The position numbers and the translations under genes are program-made. Of a stretch of 22,046 nt of DNA, positions 6,916 through 15,269 are shown piece by piece. Source of the DNA: JBFKMV01 sp041629655 (GTDB taxonomy: Bacteria > Acidobacteriota > Polarisedimenticolia > Polarisedimenticolales > Polarisedimenticolaceae); assembly GCA_041629655.1 (NCBI GenBank), contig JBFKMV010000066.1:1-22046 (forward strand), read 5' to 3'. The stretch's first letter is position 1, and each line of letters starts with the position of its first letter. Under the pieces are notes generated by a model that saw only the letters and a program-made list of their open reading frames with translations, did not search any database and had not been told where the DNA came from.

Positions 6916-9534
6916 GTGCGCGGGAGATCGACGATCGTCGGGTTGCTGTGCGCCGCGTTGCTCGCCGTCACGACGGCCGGCGCGGGCGTGGTGCGCCAGA
7001 TCACCGACGATCTCACCGTGACCGCCGGGCCCGGCGCGCTGGACGACGCGGGCAGCGCGGTGTTCACGGGCAGCTCGGGCGACCCGCTGGGCACCAACCC
7101 CGAGCACGCCTTCCGGATCGTGCGCTTCGACGCGGTCACGGGCGCGCCGACCGAGCTGCTGTCGCACCCCCGCGGCGTGGCGGCGACGGTTTCGGTCAGC
7201 GACGACGGCGCGTGGCTGGCCTTCGTCTCGTCGGCCGACCTCACCGGCGACAACCACGACCTGAGCCCCGAGCTGTTCGTGATGCGGGACGACGGGACCG
7301 GACTGGCGCAGCTCACCGACGATCCCGCGGTCAACGCCGGCAGCGTGTCCGGGACGACGATCTCGGGCGACGCCACCCGCGTGTTGTTCACCGCCAACAC
7401 CGATCCGCTGGGCACCAACCCGCTCCAGCGGACGCAGCTGTTCGCGATCGACCGGGACGGCAGCGGTCTCGTGCAGCTCACCGCGTTCGCGGCCGGCTCG
7501 ATCGGCGGCAGCGGGATCAGCGACGACGCCGCGCGGGTGGTGTTCGCGCACGACGGGGATCCGCTGGGGCTCGACCCCGACCTGGGCGGCGAGATCTTCG
7601 CCGTCGACGCCGACGGCACGAACCTGCGCCAGCTCACCTCGACCCCCGCGGGCTTCTCGTCCGGGGCGCCGTCGCTGTCCGGCAACGGGCAGAAGATCGC
7701 GTTCCAGTCCGCCGCCGACCTCGTGGGCTCGAACACCGCGAACCGGACCGAGATCTTCGCGGTCGACTGGGACGGCACGAACCTGGTGCAGGTGACCTCG
7801 TCGCAGGCGTTGTTCGGCTTCACCGGGGAGCCCGGCGCGCAGGCCCCGTCGATCACCGACGACGGGCTGACCGTGTTCTTCCACTCCAACCACAACACGC
7901 TGTTCGTCAACTTCGACGGCAACTTCGAGATCTTCCGGCGCAACGTCGACGGGACGGGGTTCGGCGCGATCACCGCGACGCTGCTCAACGTCGGCAGCCT
8001 GCTGCCCAGCGTCTCCGGCGACGGCAGCCGCGTGAGCTACCTGACGGTCGACAACACCGCCAACCTGATGGTCGAGGCCGGCGGCGGAGGCGGCGAGCGA
8101 CAGCTCGTGGTCTACGAGACGATCCTGAGCACCGCGCCCGACACGTCGGCCGACGGCTCCCGCGTGGTGTTCCTGAAGACGACCGGCCTGCTGGCGCCCT
8201 CGCAGCTGTGGCGTGTCCAGACCGACGGCAGCGACGAGACGCAGCTGACGACCCTGACCTCGGGCGGGGCCGGCTCGCCGTCGATCGCGGGGGACAACGA
8301 CACGATCGTCTTCTCGGCCGACAGCGACCCCGCGGGCGGCAACGCCGATCTATCGGAGGAGATCTTCCGGATCCGGGCCGACGGGACGGGACTCCAGCAG
8401 CTCACCACGGGCCCGGCCGGCACGGCCTCGACCAACCCGGCAATCTCGGGCGACGCCGGCCGCGTGGTGTTCGACTCGGACGCCGACCCGCTGGGCGGCA
8501 ACCTCGACGGCTCACGCGAGATCTTCGGCATGCTCGCCGACGGCAGCGGGTTGATCCAGCTGACCAGCGGGCCGGCGGCCACGCTGAGCCAGCGTCCGCG
8601 CGTGGACGGCAGCGGCGGCTGGGTCGTGTTCGAGTCCGACGCCGATCTCGACGGCGGCAACCCGGACGGCAGCTTCGAGATCTATCGCGTGCGCTCCGAC
8701 GGCACGCTGCTGGAGCGGTTGACCGGCGACGCCGTGCTGGACTCGCGCGCTCCCGACGTCTCGTCGGCGGGCGACCGGGTCGTGTTCGAGTCGGCGGCCG
8801 ATCTCGCGGGCGGCAACCCGGAGCTGAACCTCGAGGTGCTTGTCTGGGACGCGAACACGCTGACCACCACGCCGCTGACGCTCACCCTCGAAGGCTCGTC
8901 CGGCGGCGCGCGGATCAGCGCCGACGGGGCGTGGGTGCACTTCTCGTCGACCGCGGCGTTGCTCGAGGACGATCCCGACGCTCCGGCCGACCTGTACCGC
9001 GTGCCGTCGGGCGGCGGCGCGGTGGAACGGATCGGCCCGCCGCGTGCGGCCCTGCCGAGTCTCGGCCTGCTGCCCCTGGGCGGGTCGGGGAGCGTCTCGC
9101 CCGACGACGCCGGCGACGTCTCGGTGTTCGCCGGGCTGGGGGACTTCACCGGCGGGAACCCGGACCTGCTCAGCGAGCTGTGGGCCATCGACCGCCTGGC
9201 GAGCCCGCGCTTCGAGGTCGGCAAGCCGAGCCCGACGCTGCTGACCTGGGATCCCGAGCCCGGGCCGCTGCGCTACGACGTGATCCGCGGCGACGTGGCT
9301 GCGCTGGCCTTCGACGGTGCCGCCGACGTCGACCTGGGCGCGGTCGCGTGCCTCGAGGACGACTCGCCCGACACCGACACGGCGGGATTCGAGGACCCGG
9401 TCGATCCCGCACCCGGGCAGGCGTGGTTCTTCGTCTACCGCGGCAGCCAGGGCCTGTCGGCGGGGCCGGGGTCCTACGGCCGCTCGAGCGGCGGGGGAGA
9501 GCGTCTCGCCGCCTCCGGGGACTGTGCTCCCTAG
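6916..9534 (+). CDS. Exported TolB/PD40-type beta-propeller protein with C-terminal Fn3-like domain
   Basis: The 872-residue protein starts with a signal peptide (STIVGLLCAALLAVTTAGAG). About twelve PD40/TolB-type units follow, each with a variant of IFAVDADGTNLRQLTS after a loop such as SDADPLGGN. Twelve units would suit two six-bladed propellers in tandem. From about residue 755 the sequence changes to a domain opening PTLLTWDPEPGPLRYDVIRG, with two cysteines and an end at CAP. It looks Fn3-like and resembles the end of the protein at 17922-20744. GTG 6916 is chosen because the signal peptide begins there; the open frame continues upstream to 4231 only as a shadow of minus-strand genes. It is probably a periplasmic or surface binding scaffold. 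No catalytic residues are seen, and the ligand is unknown. Confidence 0.8.
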   Translation: MRGRSTIVGLLCAALLAVTTAGAGVVRQITDDLTVTAGPGALDDAGSAVFTGSSGDPLGTNPEHAFRIVRFDAVTGAPTELLSHPRGVAATVSVSDDGAWLAFVSSADLTGDNHDLSPELFVMRDDGTGLAQLTDDPAVNAGSVSGTTISGDATRVLFTANTDPLGTNPLQRTQLFAIDRDGSGLVQLTAFAAGSIGGSGISDDAARVVFAHDGDPLGLDPDLGGEIFAVDADGTNLRQLTSTPAGFSSGAPSLSGNGQKIAFQSAADLVGSNTANRTEIFAVDWDGTNLVQVTSSQALFGFTGEPGAQAPSITDDGLTVFFHSNHNTLFVNFDGNFEIFRRNVDGTGFGAITATLLNVGSLLPSVSGDGSRVSYLTVDNTANLMVEAGGGGGERQLVVYETILSTAPDTSADGSRVVFLKTTGLLAPSQLWRVQTDGSDETQLTTLTSGGAGSPSIAGDNDTIVFSADSDPAGGNADLSEEIFRIRADGTGLQQLTTGPAGTASTNPAISGDAGRVVFDSDADPLGGNLDGSREIFGMLADGSGLIQLTSGPAATLSQRPRVDGSGGWVVFESDADLDGGNPDGSFEIYRVRSDGTLLERLTGDAVLDSRAPDVSSAGDRVVFESAADLAGGNPELNLEVLVWDANTLTTTPLTLTLEGSSGGARISADGAWVHFSSTAALLEDDPDAPADLYRVPSGGGAVERIGPPRAALPSLGLLPLGGSGSVSPDDAGDVSVFAGLGDFTGGNPDLLSELWAIDRLASPRFEVGKPSPTLLTWDPEPGPLRYDVIRGDVAALAFDGAADVDLGAVACLEDDSPDTDTAGFEDPVDPAPGQAWFFVYRGSQGLSAGPGSYGRSSGGGERLAASGDCAP

Positions 9535-9908
9535 GATTCCCCGGTCAGCCAGGCCTCGGCCTCTTCGGGCGCGCGGAAGATCTCGACCTGGATCGCGAGA
9601 TCGCTGGTCAGCGCGGAGAACATCCGGGCCAGCCCGAACGACACGTCCCGTTCGACGACCACGGCCAACTTCAACCGGCCGAGCCGATCGTTCAGCTCCT
9701 CGAACGTTCCCGCCATCGCGCGAACGTGCTCCGCGGTGGCGGCAGGCATCCGGCGCCGGTGATCGACCAGGAAACCGAAGCCCGGACGGTGCCGCGGGTC
9801 GTCCAGGACCCGGAGTAGACAATCGCGGTCGTCCTCGTAGGACACCGCGCCGTCGGCGACGACGCGGACGATCTCGAGGCGGGTGTCGATGTCGTAGCGT
9901 ACCGGCAT
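9531..9908 (-). CDS. SpoIIAA/STAS-like small protein
   Basis: This is a 125-residue cytoplasmic protein with no signal peptide or membrane segment. The pattern fits the SpoIIAA-like group (PF11964 type): an early beta strand and DGAVSYEDDRD, then LDDPRHRPGFGFLVDHR around the middle, a strand LKLAVVVERDVSFGLARMF, and a final VEIFRAPEEAEAWL. Members are STAS-fold proteins of mostly unknown role, thought to bind lipids or partner proteins. GGAAGG at 9912-9917 precedes the ATG by three bases. No kinase or phosphatase partner is adjacent, so an anti-sigma antagonist role is not supported. Its stop and that of the convergent propeller gene share one CTAG. Confidence 0.7.
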   Translation of the reverse strand: MPVRYDIDTRLEIVRVVADGAVSYEDDRDCLLRVLDDPRHRPGFGFLVDHRRRMPAATAEHVRAMAGTFEELNDRLGRLKLAVVVERDVSFGLARMFSALTSDLAIQVEIFRAPEEAEAWLTGES

Positions 9909-10076
9909 GGGCCTTCCCGACCTGCGCCCCTCACCGCCTGTGCGTCATCGACGCGCAAGCGGGATCCCCGAAGGCTGAAGTCCGGATCCCCTCTGCACGG
10001 ATAGCATCAACCGCGGCTCACCGTCGATCTTAACGCAACTCGCGCGCGTCGTGAACCCCCAACGCGGAGTCGCGCG

Positions 10077-10082
10077 TACACT
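10077..10082 (+). promoter_or_regulatory. TACACT -10-like box, leaderless-type
   Basis: TACACT is nine bases before the GTG at 10092, the same spacing as at three other genes here. No -35 element is evident. The 183-base spacer 9909-10091 also carries two copies of GGATCCCC near 9962 and 9984. I see no gene or RNA in it. Confidence 0.45.
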
Positions 10083-10091
10083 ATTCCCGTC

Positions 10092-11288
10092 GTGAAGACT
10101 CGACGGTTGACACTCGCGACGCTCGTGGTCACGCTCGTTGCGGCGGCGGCGGTCACGCGCGCGGACGACCTGCCAGAAGAATTCGAAGTTCACTTCGAGC
10201 TCAAGCTGCTCGGACGCCACTCGGTGTGGGGCCGGCGCGTCGCGCTCGACATGTGGGCCGGAGGGCGGTTGCTGATGCGCGCGGCGCCCGCGTCCGCAAG
10301 CTCGGTCCGCTACGAGCTGCTGCGGCCGCTCGAGGATCCGTGGGTGTTCCGCTGGTACGACGCCAAGGACGAGGTCAAGCTGGGAGCCGCCGTGTCGGTT
10401 CCCGAGCCCCGGGGACATCCCTACGGCGCGCTGCGCGAGGTCCTCGAGCCGCTGGCGCGCGACCGCTATGCCGAGTGGTGGGACGCGGACCGGGTAGAGC
10501 CGACCGCGCCGCGGCAACCGGCGTGGTCGGCCCGCGCCGACCGTTTCTGGGCCGAGCGTCACCGCGGCGAGGGGCGGATCCGCGACCCGCTGCACCGGGA
10601 CCCGGTGTATCCGTTCCACGTCCTGGGCGATCCGGCCGGACGCTTCGTCTTCGAGACGCGCCCGGACGGCGCGGTGATCACGGCCTCGATCCGGGACCGG
10701 ATGAGCGAGCCGTGGCTGCCGGGCGGCTGGAGCGACTGGCTGACCGGCAAGCGGCGCGAGGGCTACGGCTACTGGGAGACCGGCCCGCGCCCGCCCTGGG
10801 AGCCGGCGACGTACCCCGCGCTGGCCGCGGCGCTGCGCCTGCTCGGCTGGTCCTGTCTCGGGGACGGCGGCGCGGCCGGGACGTGCCGCGTGGCGGACGG
10901 CGACGGTCCGGTCGATCTTGCGGCGCGGCTCCGGGGCGTCGTGGAGATCCTGAACCCGCGACTCGCCGGGAAGATCGACTGGCGGGACACGACGCCGTTC
11001 GAGGTCGAGAGCGTGGTCGTGAAGGGTCGCGTCCTCGACGTCGTCGCCGCATCGCCGGAGCGCGCTCTGGACGAGAAGTCCGGGACCCGCTACCGGATGT
11101 GGCGCTTCACGAGAGTCGGGCGCCCGCCGGGACGGGTGCTTCAGGACGAGCTCCAGGCGCTCGTCGAGGACACCGAGCGCGGCACGATCAAGCTGTGGCT
11201 TCGGATCGGCTATCGGCCGTTCGACGGAACAGCCACGACGTCTGGAACACCCCCGGAGCGAAGCGGTGCACCCGGCCGTCCGCGGTGA
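10092..11288 (+). CDS. Exported protein of unknown function
   Basis: I do not recognise this 398-residue protein. Residues 1-24 form a signal peptide (MKTRRLTLATLVVTLVAAAA, then VTRA, cleaved before DD). The mature part is rich in Trp, Arg and aromatic residues and lacks further membrane spans, so it is probably a soluble periplasmic protein. Two cysteines, in SCLGD and TCRVAD near residues 256 and 266, could form a disulfide. A pattern of alternating strands (EVHFELKLLG near the start, FEVESVVVKGRVLDVV near 305-320) suggests mostly beta structure. The last 20 residues (GTATTSGTPPERSGAPGRPR) are low complexity and lie over the 3' end of the convergent amidohydrolase. The GTG start has a -10-like TACACT nine bases before it and no Shine-Dalgarno sequence. 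Confidence 0.7.
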   Translation: MKTRRLTLATLVVTLVAAAAVTRADDLPEEFEVHFELKLLGRHSVWGRRVALDMWAGGRLLMRAAPASASSVRYELLRPLEDPWVFRWYDAKDEVKLGAAVSVPEPRGHPYGALREVLEPLARDRYAEWWDADRVEPTAPRQPAWSARADRFWAERHRGEGRIRDPLHRDPVYPFHVLGDPAGRFVFETRPDGAVITASIRDRMSEPWLPGGWSDWLTGKRREGYGYWETGPRPPWEPATYPALAAALRLLGWSCLGDGGAAGTCRVADGDGPVDLAARLRGVVEILNPRLAGKIDWRDTTPFEVESVVVKGRVLDVVAASPERALDEKSGTRYRMWRFTRVGRPPGRVLQDELQALVEDTERGTIKLWLRIGYRPFDGTATTSGTPPERSGAPGRPR

Positions 11289-12462
11289 CCTTCAACGATC
11301 GTTTGACCACGAAGTCGAACAATAGCGGGTTGGCATCCTGGACGCGGCTGCACACCCGCCGCTCTTCGTCGTCGAGGTACCCCTCGTACTGCAGCTTGGC
11401 CGGGCTGAACAGGAACCCCAGCGCGGGCATCGGATAGTCCGACCCGTTGACCAGTCGCGGGTGCAGCTCCCGGGCGCGGATCAGCTGCCGCAACGCGCGT
11501 CCGCTCCGGTTGAGCGCCGTCACCGCCGAGATGTCGCCGAACAGCATCCCGTCGTAACGCGCGTCGTTCATCAGGCGCAGGAACAGCTCGAACGAGGGCC
11601 GGTCGCGCCGTTGTCCTGCCGGCAGGTCCAGGTCCTGCGAGCGGCCGAAGCCGGCGCAGTGCGCCACCACCACCTTGACCCCCGCATCCAGCGCGCGGCG
11701 CAGCAGCAGCGGGTTGCCGTACTCCTGGGCGTGCGCCGCGGTGGCGGCGTACTCCCGCCCGCCGTGGCTGATCAGCGGCAGTTCCGTCTCGGCCAGCCGC
11801 CGGTAGAACGGCTCGCAGGCCGCGGAGCCGGGGTCGATTCCCTGCGAGTTGGGCAGCCACTTGACCGCGCGCGCCCCGGCCTCCACGGCGGCGTCGAGCC
11901 GCTCGACGGCGTCGGCGCGGTAGGGGTGGATCGAGACGCAGGCCACGGCGTCGTCGCGCTCCCGGGCCAGCCGCAGCACGTAGTCGTTCGGCGTGTAGAA
12001 CGGCGACAGCGCCCGGTTCTCGCGGCCGTCGGGATCGACGACCATGTCGAATCCCATCAGCACCAGCATGCCGTCCGGGTTGGCCAGGCGGTGCATCGCG
12101 AACAGCCGCTCGACGTAGTCCGCGTCCGCGGTTTCGTCGCTCTGCATGCCCAGCGCCGAGCGGTACACGTCGTATTGCAGCCGCCGGATCGGGTGCAGGT
12201 GGCTCTGCGCGGCCGGGTTGATCCAGCAGCCGGTGCCGCCGCCGCCCAGCCCGATCACGTGCACGTGCGTGTCCCAGATCTGCCGGCGGTCGAGCCCCTC
12301 GAAGCAGCGCTCGACGAAGGCGAGCGTCTCGCCGCCCAGCGGGCGCACCGGGCCCGGGCGCATCAGCCACGGCAGGCCGAACCGGGCGCCGACCAGCCCC
12401 AGCCCGCCGGCCCCGAGCAGAAACAACGCGCGCCGTCGGTTCAGAAGCGGCATCCAGCGCAT
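11188..12462 (-). CDS. Exported amidohydrolase_2 family metal-dependent hydrolase
   Basis: This 424-residue protein has the TIM-barrel amidohydrolase pattern of PF04909. It shows H66 and H68 (WDTHVHVIG), K201 (VKWLPNSQGIDP, a possible carboxylated Lys), H233 (ISHGGREY), H268 (VVAHCAGFG) and D342 (NGSDYPMP). These would bind one or two metals and activate water for C-N or C-C/decarboxylase-type chemistry; the substrate is not predictable. The N-terminus NRRRALFLLGAGGLGLVG resembles a twin-arginine signal, so the folded metalloenzyme may be exported through Tat. ATG 12453 is an alternative start, with TACGAT seven bases upstream of it. The 3' end overlaps the convergent unknown gene by 101 bases. 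It is divergent from the kinase gene. Confidence 0.85.
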   Translation of the reverse strand: MRWMPLLNRRRALFLLGAGGLGLVGARFGLPWLMRPGPVRPLGGETLAFVERCFEGLDRRQIWDTHVHVIGLGGGGTGCWINPAAQSHLHPIRRLQYDVYRSALGMQSDETADADYVERLFAMHRLANPDGMLVLMGFDMVVDPDGRENRALSPFYTPNDYVLRLARERDDAVACVSIHPYRADAVERLDAAVEAGARAVKWLPNSQGIDPGSAACEPFYRRLAETELPLISHGGREYAATAAHAQEYGNPLLLRRALDAGVKVVVAHCAGFGRSQDLDLPAGQRRDRPSFELFLRLMNDARYDGMLFGDISAVTALNRSGRALRQLIRARELHPRLVNGSDYPMPALGFLFSPAKLQYEGYLDDEERRVCSRVQDANPLLFDFVVKRSLKVTADGRVHRFAPGVFQTSWLFRRTADSRSEATA

Positions 12463-12466
12463 CGTA
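12461..12466 (-). promoter_or_regulatory. TACGAT -10-like box before the amidohydrolase
   Basis: On the minus strand TACGAT ends seven bases before the second in-frame ATG (12453) and overlaps the first ATG (12462). If it is a real -10 element, translation would start at 12453 on a leaderless message. This is weaker than the other cases because the spacing differs. Confidence 0.3.
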
Positions 12467-12509
12467 GCATCGGAAACTCCGGCGACGATCCGCCGTAACT
12501 ACCCTGTGC

Positions 12510-12527
12510 TACATTCCGGGCAGGGAA
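12510..12527 (+). promoter_or_regulatory. TACATT -10-like box and AGGGAA ribosome binding site of the kinase gene
   Basis: TACATT at 12510-12515 is 18 bases before the ATG at 12534. AGGGAA at 12522-12527 is a ribosome binding site six bases before it. Unlike the leaderless-type genes, this arrangement would leave a short leader. The 71-base spacer 12463-12533 also serves the divergent amidohydrolase. Confidence 0.4.
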
Positions 12528-12533
12528 TCCCCC

Positions 12534-15269
12534 ATGCTTCAGTGTGCCTCATGCGCCAGCGAGGTGGCTGAGGACAGCAACTACTGCTCGTCCTGCGGCG
12601 AAGCCGTCGATCCCTCGCTGACCCCGACCCGCGCCGTCGGCGATCCGCGCGCCGCCGCGGCGCCGCGCACGTCGCACGTCGCGTCGTTGCTGCGCTCGGC
12701 GCTCTCCGACCCCGCGCAGCCGGGCCGCTTCGCCACCGGCGACGTGGTCGCCGACCGCTACAAGATCGTCGGCCTGCTCGGTCGCGGCGGGATGGGCGAG
12801 GTCTACCGCGCCGACGACCTGACGCTCGGACAGTCGGTGGCGCTGAAGTTCCTGGCGCCGCAGCTCGCCGACAAGCCCGGCGTCCGCGAGCGCTTCTTCA
12901 ACGAGGTGCGCGTCGCGCGCCAGATCACGCACCCCAACGTCTGCCGCGTCCACGACATCGGCGAGTACTCGGGACAGCTCTACCTGTCGATGGAATACGT
13001 GGACGGCGAGGACCTGGCCTCGCTGCTGCGGCGGATCGGCCACGTCCCGACCGCCAAGGGCGCCGAGATCGCGCGCCAGCTCTGCGCCGGCCTGGCCGCC
13101 GCGCACCAGCAGGGCCTGCTGCACCGCGACCTCAAGCCGGCCAACGTGATGATCGACGGTCGGGGACGCGTGCGCGTGACGGACTTCGGCCTGGCCGGCC
13201 TGGCCGACGAGGTCCGCGGCCAGGAGATCCGTTCCGGGACGCCGGCCTACATGGCGCCCGAGCAGCTCGCGGGGCGCGAGGTCTCGGTGCAGAGCGACCT
13301 GTTCTCGCTGGGCCTGGTGCTGTACGAGCTGTTCACCGGCCGGTCGGCCGTTAAGGCCGGTACCCTGGAGGAGCTGCGCGCGCTGCACGAACACTCGGAG
13401 CCCGTCGACCCCGCGCGCCACGTCGACATCGACGCGGCCGTCGGTCGCGCGATCCTGCACTGTCTCGAGCGCGAGCCGGCCGACCGTCCGGCCTCGGCGG
13501 TCGCGGTGGCCGCGGCGCTGCCCGGCTCCGATCCGCTCGCGGCGGCGCTGGCGGCCGGGGAGACGCCGTCCCCCGAGCTGGTGGCGGCGGCGCGCGTCGA
13601 GGGCAGCTTGCGCCCGTGGGTCGCGGCTGCGCTGCTCGCGGCGTTCGTGGTGCAGATCGTCGCCGTCGTCATGATCGGGCGGCAGGTCCAGTTGATCCCG
13701 CAGCTTGCCCTGACCAAACCGCGGGCGGTACTGGCCGATACCGCGCAGACGCTGCTCGAACGGCTCGGTCACGCGAACCCCGCGGACGCCAAGTCCGGGT
13801 TCTTCATCGACCCCGACCTGCAGCAGTGGCTGCGGGACACCGAACAGCTCGACGACCGCTGGCAGATGGCCCGCAACGGGCAGCCTCCGGCGCTGCGGTT
13901 CTGGTACCGCCAGGGCCCGCGCGAGCTCGATGCGCGGGTCGGCCCGTTCGCCAACGTCACCCGCTCGGATCCTCCGCCGCTGACCAGCGGTATGGCGATG
14001 GTCGAGCTGGACCCTCTGGGCCGGTTGGTGCGCTACGAGGCGGTCCCGCCGCAACGCGAGGAACCACCCCCGGCGGGGCCGGACCGCGATGGCTCCGCCG
14101 CCCCCGACTGGGACGGGCTGTTCGAGGCCGCGGGTCTCGACCCGGCGGACTTCGCGAGCGCCGCGCCGGCCTGGGTGCCGCCGTACCACGCCGACAGCCG
14201 CGCGGCCTGGACCGGCTCGCTCGGGCAGCTGCCCGGCATCGAGCTGCGGGTCGAGGCCGCCGGTTACCGCGGGCAGCCGTTCTACTTCCACGTGATCGGC
14301 CCCTGGACCCGCGCGGAGCGCGAGACGGACGCGCCGACCCCGGCCGGCGCGGGCGTGCGACAGGCCGTGGTGGTGACGATCATCCTGGTCGTGCTGACGA
14401 TCGCGCTGTGGATGGCGCGTCGCAACCTGCGCGCCGGCAAGGGCGACCGACGCGGAGCGTTCCGGCTCGGGCTGGTGATGTTCCTGCTGTACATCGGGGT
14501 GTGGGTGTTCTGGAGCGACCACACCGGCGAGATCGTGACCGTCTGGGGCTCGTTCGTCCGCGCCGCGGGCTTCGGGCTGTTCGTCAGCGGGTTGATGTGG
14601 ATGCTGTACGTCGCGCTCGAGCCCTACGTGCGCCGGAGCTACCCGACGCAGATCGTCGCCTGGACGCGGTTGCTGGCGGGACGCGTCCGGGACCCGCTGG
14701 TCGGGCGGGACGTGTTGATCGGATCGGCGCTGGGTGCGGGCGTCGCGCTGGTCGTCATGCTCACGGTCGCGGTGCCGCGGCTGCTCGGCGATCCGCAAGC
14801 AATGCCGCTGCCGAGCTGGGTCGACCCGTTGAACGGGATCGGGGCGACGGTCGGCCGGCTGATGAACTTCGAGACCGACGCCGTGTTCAGCGCGCTGTTC
14901 ATCGTGTTCGTATGGTTCCTGCTGCGGCGGCTGCTCCGGATCGCCTGGCTGGCCAACCTGGCGCTGTTCGCGCTGCTCGCCTCGAGCATCCTGGCCACCC
15001 CGCAGCCGAGCCCGTGGTCGGTCGGGCTGAGTCTCGTGGCCACGGCGTTGCTGGTCGTGATGGTGGTGCGGTTCGGCCTGTTGTGCATCCTGGTCGGAAC
15101 CGCGGTGGCCGACGTAACGCTCAGCTTCCCGATGCCGGCAGACCTTTCGGCGTGGTATGCGGGCGGCACCTGGCTCGCGCTGGCGAGCCTGGCCGCCGTC
15201 GTGGCCTACGGCTTTTACACCTCGCTCGGCGGCCGGTCGGTGCTTCCCGGGGCGCTGCTCGAGGAATGA
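12534..15269 (+). CDS. Zinc-ribbon Ser/Thr protein kinase with ectodomain and polytopic membrane domain
   Basis: The 911-residue protein opens with a zinc ribbon (C4, C7, C18, C21). A complete Hanks-type kinase covers about 76-330: glycine loop LGRGGMGEVY at 82-91, K105, E124, HRDLKPAN at 197-204, DFG 217-219 and APE 241-243, all intact. A transmembrane helix at about 362-382 is followed by a probable extracytoplasmic domain (about 385-605, including Trp-rich and Pro-rich parts). Some eight more helices fill 609-911. The kinase should phosphorylate cytoplasmic targets in response to an envelope or membrane signal; signal and targets are unknown. It is the first gene of a tight plus-strand cluster, and its TGA overlaps the ATG of the next gene. 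A polytopic C-terminus is unusual next to PASTA or WD40-type kinases. Confidence 0.93.
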   Translation: MLQCASCASEVAEDSNYCSSCGEAVDPSLTPTRAVGDPRAAAAPRTSHVASLLRSALSDPAQPGRFATGDVVADRYKIVGLLGRGGMGEVYRADDLTLGQSVALKFLAPQLADKPGVRERFFNEVRVARQITHPNVCRVHDIGEYSGQLYLSMEYVDGEDLASLLRRIGHVPTAKGAEIARQLCAGLAAAHQQGLLHRDLKPANVMIDGRGRVRVTDFGLAGLADEVRGQEIRSGTPAYMAPEQLAGREVSVQSDLFSLGLVLYELFTGRSAVKAGTLEELRALHEHSEPVDPARHVDIDAAVGRAILHCLEREPADRPASAVAVAAALPGSDPLAAALAAGETPSPELVAAARVEGSLRPWVAAALLAAFVVQIVAVVMIGRQVQLIPQLALTKPRAVLADTAQTLLERLGHANPADAKSGFFIDPDLQQWLRDTEQLDDRWQMARNGQPPALRFWYRQGPRELDARVGPFANVTRSDPPPLTSGMAMVELDPLGRLVRYEAVPPQREEPPPAGPDRDGSAAPDWDGLFEAAGLDPADFASAAPAWVPPYHADSRAAWTGSLGQLPGIELRVEAAGYRGQPFYFHVIGPWTRAERETDAPTPAGAGVRQAVVVTIILVVLTIALWMARRNLRAGKGDRRGAFRLGLVMFLLYIGVWVFWSDHTGEIVTVWGSFVRAAGFGLFVSGLMWMLYVALEPYVRRSYPTQIVAWTRLLAGRVRDPLVGRDVLIGSALGAGVALVVMLTVAVPRLLGDPQAMPLPSWVDPLNGIGATVGRLMNFETDAVFSALFIVFVWFLLRRLLRIAWLANLALFALLASSILATPQPSPWSVGLSLVATALLVVMVVRFGLLCILVGTAVADVTLSFPMPADLSAWYAGGTWLALASLAAVVAYGFYTSLGGRSVLPGALLEE

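Noticed and set aside
6916..9534. CRISPR-like or DNA-level tandem repeats in the propeller gene
   Set aside because: The periodic DNA comes from degenerate protein repeats of variable length, with no constant repeat and spacer.
9531..9908. Anti-sigma factor antagonist role for the STAS-like protein
   Set aside because: There is no anti-sigma kinase or sigma factor nearby, and the sequence fits the SpoIIAA-like group of unknown role better than true SpoIIAA.
12549..14798. 749-codon minus-strand frame across the kinase gene
   Set aside because: It is low-complexity Arg/His/Asp-rich shadow sequence with no domain, opposite intact kinase motifs.
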